Source: Flammeovirgaceae bacterium UBA6059
GTDB taxonomy: Bacteria; Bacteroidota; Bacteroidia; Cytophagales; Cyclobacteriaceae
Reading direction: 5' to 3'
Length of the DNA: 64,000 nucleotides
Assembly (NCBI GenBank): GCA_002435755.1
Contig: DIYH01000028.1
Span: 124,001-188,000, forward strand
The position numbers and the translations under genes were made by a program. The notes beneath the pieces are model-generated. The model had not been told where the DNA came from. It saw only the letters and a program-made list of their open reading frames with translations, and ran no database searches. Shown here piece after piece: positions 60,231-64,000 of this stretch. How positions within the stretch are numbered: the stretch's first letter is position 1; the number at the start of each line of letters is the position of its first letter.

Positions 60231-60316
60231 ATTCCGGCACGTTATTTGGTCAAAAATACACGCTTACACTTAAACTTGCCGAAGGTAAAAGTTCATCTTA
60301 CAGTTATTCACACAAC

Positions 60317-61198
60317 ATGCAAAAACTCTATCTGATCGTTCTGATGCTTGCCCTGTGCACACCAGGACTGGCGCAGAGCAAAGCTGAAACCAAAACTCAA
60401 AAAAAAGCCTTGAGGAAGGCCAGGCCTAGCTATCTCATCATCGGTTCACAGTTTAGTCACATCAAATTGAGGGACACAGGAACATCACCACGGTTTTATG
60501 AAGGGCCAAGAGTCGCACTAGCCTCATCGATTTATTCTGAGGACAGCCTGAAGCTGGGTTATTTCTACAATACAACAGGTGTTAGCCTGCTGGATGATAA
60601 TGGAGATATCGAGACATTGAGCTGGACAGGCGTAAGTGTATCTTTTGCTTTTGGGGACCTCTGGAAGCTCAAGGCCACACGAGAAAGCAAAATACAGATC
60701 GGAGTAGGTTACAACGTCCAGAGCTTCTTCCAGTTCCGGACCAACTTAAGGCTCTCCAATGCCGGCTTTGGTTTGGACAATCTCATTTCTTTAGGTCCGT
60801 CAGTAGGTTTCTTTTTCCCATTTGAGAGAAAATCGGGCTGGGAGAAGAAGGTTGGTTTCATCAACATAAAAGCACAACCCCGGAAGTATGCTCTGTCGTT
60901 TCGCTTGAACATACCGGCGCTCACAGTCTCAAGCAGACCTGAATATGCCTACCTCACGGACGTGATCAATCCTGATATCAACTCATTGGATACCTATTCT
61001 TTTCAGCTAGGTGGCTACATACTATCAACGGAAACGGCATTTGTATACTATCTAAAAAATGGCAATGCGCTTCGATTCCACTATCGGTGGCAAGCCATGC
61101 AAACGAGCGATACATTCAAACTCAACATTGCTCAACACGCTTATGGCATCAATTTCATGGTTAGGCTAAACAAAATTAACAGAGATGAGAGGTATTAA
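60317..61198 (+). CDS. Exported hypothetical protein, barrel-like
   Basis: The 293-residue product has a signal peptide (LYLIVLMLALCTPGLAQ), a basic linker and then alternating strands with aromatic ends (FAFGDLWKL, FNVQ-type blocks, closing with AYGINFMVRLNK), suggesting an outer-membrane barrel. No family recognised. It overlaps the S41 peptidase gene by 14 bases, so the two are coupled. Confidence 0.7.
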   Translation: MQKLYLIVLMLALCTPGLAQSKAETKTQKKALRKARPSYLIIGSQFSHIKLRDTGTSPRFYEGPRVALASSIYSEDSLKLGYFYNTTGVSLLDDNGDIETLSWTGVSVSFAFGDLWKLKATRESKIQIGVGYNVQSFFQFRTNLRLSNAGFGLDNLISLGPSVGFFFPFERKSGWEKKVGFINIKAQPRKYALSFRLNIPALTVSSRPEYAYLTDVINPDINSLDTYSFQLGGYILSTETAFVYYLKNGNALRFHYRWQAMQTSDTFKLNIAQHAYGINFMVRLNKINRDERY

Positions 61199-62183
61199 TT
61201 GGTTATTAGCACTACTCCTGCTAGCGGGATGCGAGGATGCTCTTTTTGAAGAAGAAAAAGCAGATACTCCTGTCACCAATTTCGAACATCTATGGGAGGC
61301 TTGCAACGAGCGTTACTCGTTCTTTGAACTTAAAGGCATTGATTGGGATGAGTACTACCGTGAAAATCGTCCGCTGGTCAATGATGGGATGTCGGACCTT
61401 GAGTTATTCGATGTACTTGCAGGCATGCTCAATGCACTTCGAGATGGTCATGTCAATCTGATCTCGCCATTCAATATATCCAGGTTTGATATAGACTTTC
61501 TTGGGCCTGACAACTTTGAATGGCGCATCATTAAGGAAAACTACCTCGGTGATGATTTCCTGATCACTGGTCCTTTTAGCCATGACTTTCTCGCTGATGA
61601 CGAGGTGGGCTACATCAGATATAGCAGCTTTCAGAACCCGATTACCGACTTTGACATGGCATTCGTGATCAGTCGGTATCGCAATACTCGAGGACTGATC
61701 ATTGACATCAGGGAAAATGGTGGTGGGTCGATCAGGAATGTTTATCGCCTACTCAATAGATTTCAACAGCAGCCAGTCTTCCTTTACACGTCCCAGATCA
61801 AAAGTGGACCAGGACATGAAGATTTTACCACTGCTGCTGAAGTGTTCTCCGAGCCGGAATTACCCTTTTATGAGAGACCCATCGTTGTACTAACCGATAG
61901 GCAGAGCTATAGTGCTTCGTCTCTTTTTACGCTAGGTGCACGATCCATGCCCAACATGACTGTAATGGGAGATACTACCGGCGGAGGGTTGGGACTTCCT
62001 AATGGTGGGCAGCTTCCCAACGGCTGGACCTATCGATTTTCGATCACGCGTACGCTTGATCCTCAAGGCAACAATTTTGAGAATGGCATTCCACCTGATA
62101 TCGTGAGTATCACGACAGACGAAGAGCGCATCAATGGTGTAGATCGGGTGATTGAAGATGCTATTGACTTCTTGATCAATTGA
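61185..62183 (+). CDS. S41-family peptidase, lipoprotein
   Basis: The 332-residue protein has a lipoprotein signal (LLALLLLAGCED) and an S41/C-terminal processing protease fold. A helical N-terminal part (LWEACNERYSFFELKGIDW) precedes the core GYIRYSSF...GLIIDIRENGGG, and the nucleophilic Ser region is DRQSYSASSLFTLGAR. The general base Lys is not obvious in its usual place, so activity is uncertain. No PDZ domain is seen. It is probably surface or periplasmic. Confidence 0.85.
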   Translation: MRGINWLLALLLLAGCEDALFEEEKADTPVTNFEHLWEACNERYSFFELKGIDWDEYYRENRPLVNDGMSDLELFDVLAGMLNALRDGHVNLISPFNISRFDIDFLGPDNFEWRIIKENYLGDDFLITGPFSHDFLADDEVGYIRYSSFQNPITDFDMAFVISRYRNTRGLIIDIRENGGGSIRNVYRLLNRFQQQPVFLYTSQIKSGPGHEDFTTAAEVFSEPELPFYERPIVVLTDRQSYSASSLFTLGARSMPNMTVMGDTTGGGLGLPNGGQLPNGWTYRFSITRTLDPQGNNFENGIPPDIVSITTDEERINGVDRVIEDAIDFLIN

Positions 62184-63066
62184 CGATCCTATCGGGAATA
62201 GCGTATTCGGTACTCATAGCTTTCATCTTCCTATAGAAAGCACTGCGGTAGTATGCCGGTAGCTCTACGGAGTTGGAAAAAAATTTCTCGTATTTCGAAA
62301 GCAATGCCGGATAGTGTTTTGCGATGGCTTTGAGCATCAAGGTTCGGCTATCAGCCTTATCTGAACCAAATAAGGTGATTGTGGCGGGCATCACATATCT
62401 CGCTCCAGCTTCCTTGAAGGACGAGAACATGTGATCCAAACTCTCGGTGGTATCTGAAATGTACGGCAACAACGGCATCATACTTACTCCTGAGTGGAAT
62501 CCACTTCCTATTGCTTGCTCAAGAACTTCCAACCTGAGGGACGGTGATGTTGCTCCCGGTTCGAAGATTTTTCCGGTAGGATCATCTAGAGTAGAAAACG
62601 AAAACGTCAGTAAAACACCCCTACCTGGGACATCCTTAAATTCGGATGGCAATATGGCTTTTTCATCTATCTCCTTTAGTAAATCAAAATCTCGAATCAC
62701 CAGATCACTCTTTGTCAATATATGAACAGGGAACCTGTACTTCAATACTATCTCCAAAGCCCGGCGTGTCACTTCATAGTCTTTCTCGATTTTCAGGTAT
62801 GGATCAGTGGCCGATGAGATCACGATGTAGCCATACTCTCTCTTTCTAGCCCTGGAAGCCAGTTGTTTATCAAGCAGGGGTATGGCGTTGGCCTTAACAG
62901 AAATGCTAGTGGCGAGATTGCTGCCGTATTTGCTCCCTCGGATATAGCAGTATAAACAGTTGAAAGCACAACTACTATAAGGGTTGAAGGTATAGTCATC
63001 GAGAAACCAGTCGTCCCGTCGCTTGGACTTGTTAAGTACTGACTTGACTTGGATCTCACGAGGCAT
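62176..63066 (-). CDS. SPL-like radical SAM protein (Rv2578c type)
   Basis: The 296-residue protein has the cluster motif CAFNCLYC (CxxxCxxC) near residue 33, preceded by FNPYSS, and the GYIVISSATDPYLKIEKD block typical of spore photoproduct lyase-like proteins. These are widespread outside spore formers and their reaction is not established. It overlaps the convergent S41 gene by 8 bases. Confidence 0.9.
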   Translation of the reverse strand: MPREIQVKSVLNKSKRRDDWFLDDYTFNPYSSCAFNCLYCYIRGSKYGSNLATSISVKANAIPLLDKQLASRARKREYGYIVISSATDPYLKIEKDYEVTRRALEIVLKYRFPVHILTKSDLVIRDFDLLKEIDEKAILPSEFKDVPGRGVLLTFSFSTLDDPTGKIFEPGATSPSLRLEVLEQAIGSGFHSGVSMMPLLPYISDTTESLDHMFSSFKEAGARYVMPATITLFGSDKADSRTLMLKAIAKHYPALLSKYEKFFSNSVELPAYYRSAFYRKMKAMSTEYAIPDRIVN

Positions 63067-63186
63067 GACTCGATAAACTTAGCCAATTTGAGTTTAGACT
63101 TAGCGTCCATTGTTCATCGCTACTATTGACTAAAGAGCAAATAGAATTAAATTGAATTGCTTTCGTTCATCATAAAACCTGTCATT

Positions 63187-63759
63187 ATGAAATCATCCTG
63201 TCTGTTTATCCTGTCATTACTATTTTGCCTGTCCTCTTATGCACAAATGCGTGCTACCACTGAAGATGGCAGAGCTGTACTACTTCTGCGGGATGGTACA
63301 TGGAGGTTCGCCAATGCCGCAGAGGCTCCTGAGAGCTACGATTGTAATGATCTAACCCAAACGGATGGTGCTATGTCGGCTGCTCAAAAGCCACTCAAAA
63401 TTCAAGGAAGGAATGGTGGCAGTGTCTCGTTGTATCCAAAGAAAGGTGGAAAGTATGTGACCATGCTCATAGCAACTGAAAGTGATGAAAATTGTATGAT
63501 TACCGGGAGTGTGGTCAACCTTATGTTCAGAGATGGCACTCAGATGGACATGAAAAACAGTGGTGAAGCGAACTGTGATGGGCGTGGTTTGTTGACAATG
63601 GGGGCCAATGATAAGTCCAATCAACTACTGACACTACTCAAAACAAAGGAACTATCTTCAGTCAGAGTTTGGAATAAGACCTCAAGCATTCTCGCCACTC
63701 TTGACCCTGAGGATAGTAAGCTGATGCTAAATACTATTTGGTGCTTGCTTGGAAGATAG
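63187..63759 (+). CDS. Exported hypothetical protein
   Basis: The 190-residue protein starts with a signal peptide (MKSSCLFILSLLFCLSSYAQ) at the ATG at 63187 and continues RATTEDGRAVLLLRDGTWRF, a pattern common in Bacteroidota exported proteins. Four Cys residues follow in the mature part. No family assigned. Confidence 0.75.
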   Translation: MKSSCLFILSLLFCLSSYAQMRATTEDGRAVLLLRDGTWRFANAAEAPESYDCNDLTQTDGAMSAAQKPLKIQGRNGGSVSLYPKKGGKYVTMLIATESDENCMITGSVVNLMFRDGTQMDMKNSGEANCDGRGLLTMGANDKSNQLLTLLKTKELSSVRVWNKTSSILATLDPEDSKLMLNTIWCLLGR

Positions 63760-63760
63760 G

Positions 63761-64000
63761 CTACATAGCCATAGGTAATGACAAAGCCGGTTCACAGCTT
63801 GAGTTGATCGTCTTGAACAGTTTCTCTGAGGTAAATGGTTTATTCAAAAATGTTACCTCATCGTCCAAATTATCACCGCTCTTGTTTTGAAAGTCCTCAT
63901 CAGCAGAAACAATGATCGGTACGTGCGGACCTCCATGCTCCTCTATCTCCCGTACCACCTCCACTGCTCGATCATAGGCCATTTGGGTATCTGTGATAAG
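63761..64000 (-). CDS. Response regulator receiver domain, 5' end outside window
   Basis: The frame is open to the right edge, so the N-terminal part is missing. The visible 79 residues begin LITDTQMAYDRAVEVVREI, which carries the phosphoacceptor Asp, then HVPIIVSAD and FLNKPFTSEKLFKTI with the conserved Lys. It ends shortly after the receiver fold, so any output domain would have to lie upstream. It may belong to a hybrid kinase. Confidence 0.8.
   Translation of the reverse strand, partial: LITDTQMAYDRAVEVVREIEEHGGPHVPIIVSADEDFQNKSGDNLDDEVTFLNKPFTSEKLFKTINSSCEPALSLPMAM

Overview
The window looks like a chromosomal segment of a marine Cytophagales-type member of the Bacteroidota. The evidence is: Bacteroidota-style promoter elements (TAnnTTTG near -7) upstream of several genes; a two-gene atpD-atpC unit separate from the rest of the ATP synthase genes; a short epsilon subunit; many SpII-type lipoproteins and outer-membrane barrels; and FtsX-type permeases with a helical prefix. 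Most of the window is ordinary housekeeping DNA. There is no phage, IS element, CRISPR array or rRNA. One tRNA-Arg(ACG) is present.

Layout. 1-16 kb: end of a hybrid histidine kinase, hemE, serine dehydratase alpha, a small membrane protein, upp, an M42-type peptidase, hpt, adk, obgE, grpE-dnaJ, an exported beta-rich protein, an ABC-2 exporter pair, a sensor kinase and atpDC. 16-31 kb: a small membrane protein and an RluA-type synthase, a membrane-anchored nitrilase-fold protein, two Uma2-family genes, prfC, dnaK, a hypothetical lipoprotein, ppc, asnS, rpoN, a PAP2-like membrane protein and an OMP barrel. 31-41 kb: tRNA-Arg, a polysaccharide deacetylase remnant, an SSS symporter, an ATP-grasp protein, a GntP permease, a cupin lipoprotein with a TolC-like protein, AraC regulator, SDR, DUF3817 protein and a ParE-type toxin-antitoxin pair. 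41-52 kb: an FtsX-type permease with a PadR regulator, a PAS-PAS-sigma54 activator, and a divergent set of exported pirin, exported isochorismatase-fold hydrolase, amidohydrolase lipoprotein and alginate-export-type porin, then TetR. 52-64 kb: small envelope genes, an ECF sigma factor with a membrane-anchored barrel protein, a 928-residue Cys-rich repeat lipoprotein, a GT-C-like membrane protein, GNAT, S41 peptidase, SPL-like radical SAM and the end of a response regulator.

Most interesting signals. (1) grpE-dnaJ and dnaK, 13 kb apart, share the same three-part upstream element, TGTCATAATGTCA-N11-TTGGCA-N6-TTGA with identical spacing, which looks like a heat-shock control region with a sigma54-like core. 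(2) The sigma54 activator lies opposite a group of genes whose products all appear to be exported, with a -24/-12 type promoter at the right place. (3) DnaJ has lost zinc centre I but kept zinc centre II. (4) A deacetylase gene has been collapsed by in-frame deletion to its two ends. (5) An ECF sigma factor is paired with a protein that joins a cytoplasmic tail and one membrane helix to an outer-membrane-like barrel, downstream of a new-looking Cys-pair repeat protein. Functions are read from motifs by eye; no database search was possible.
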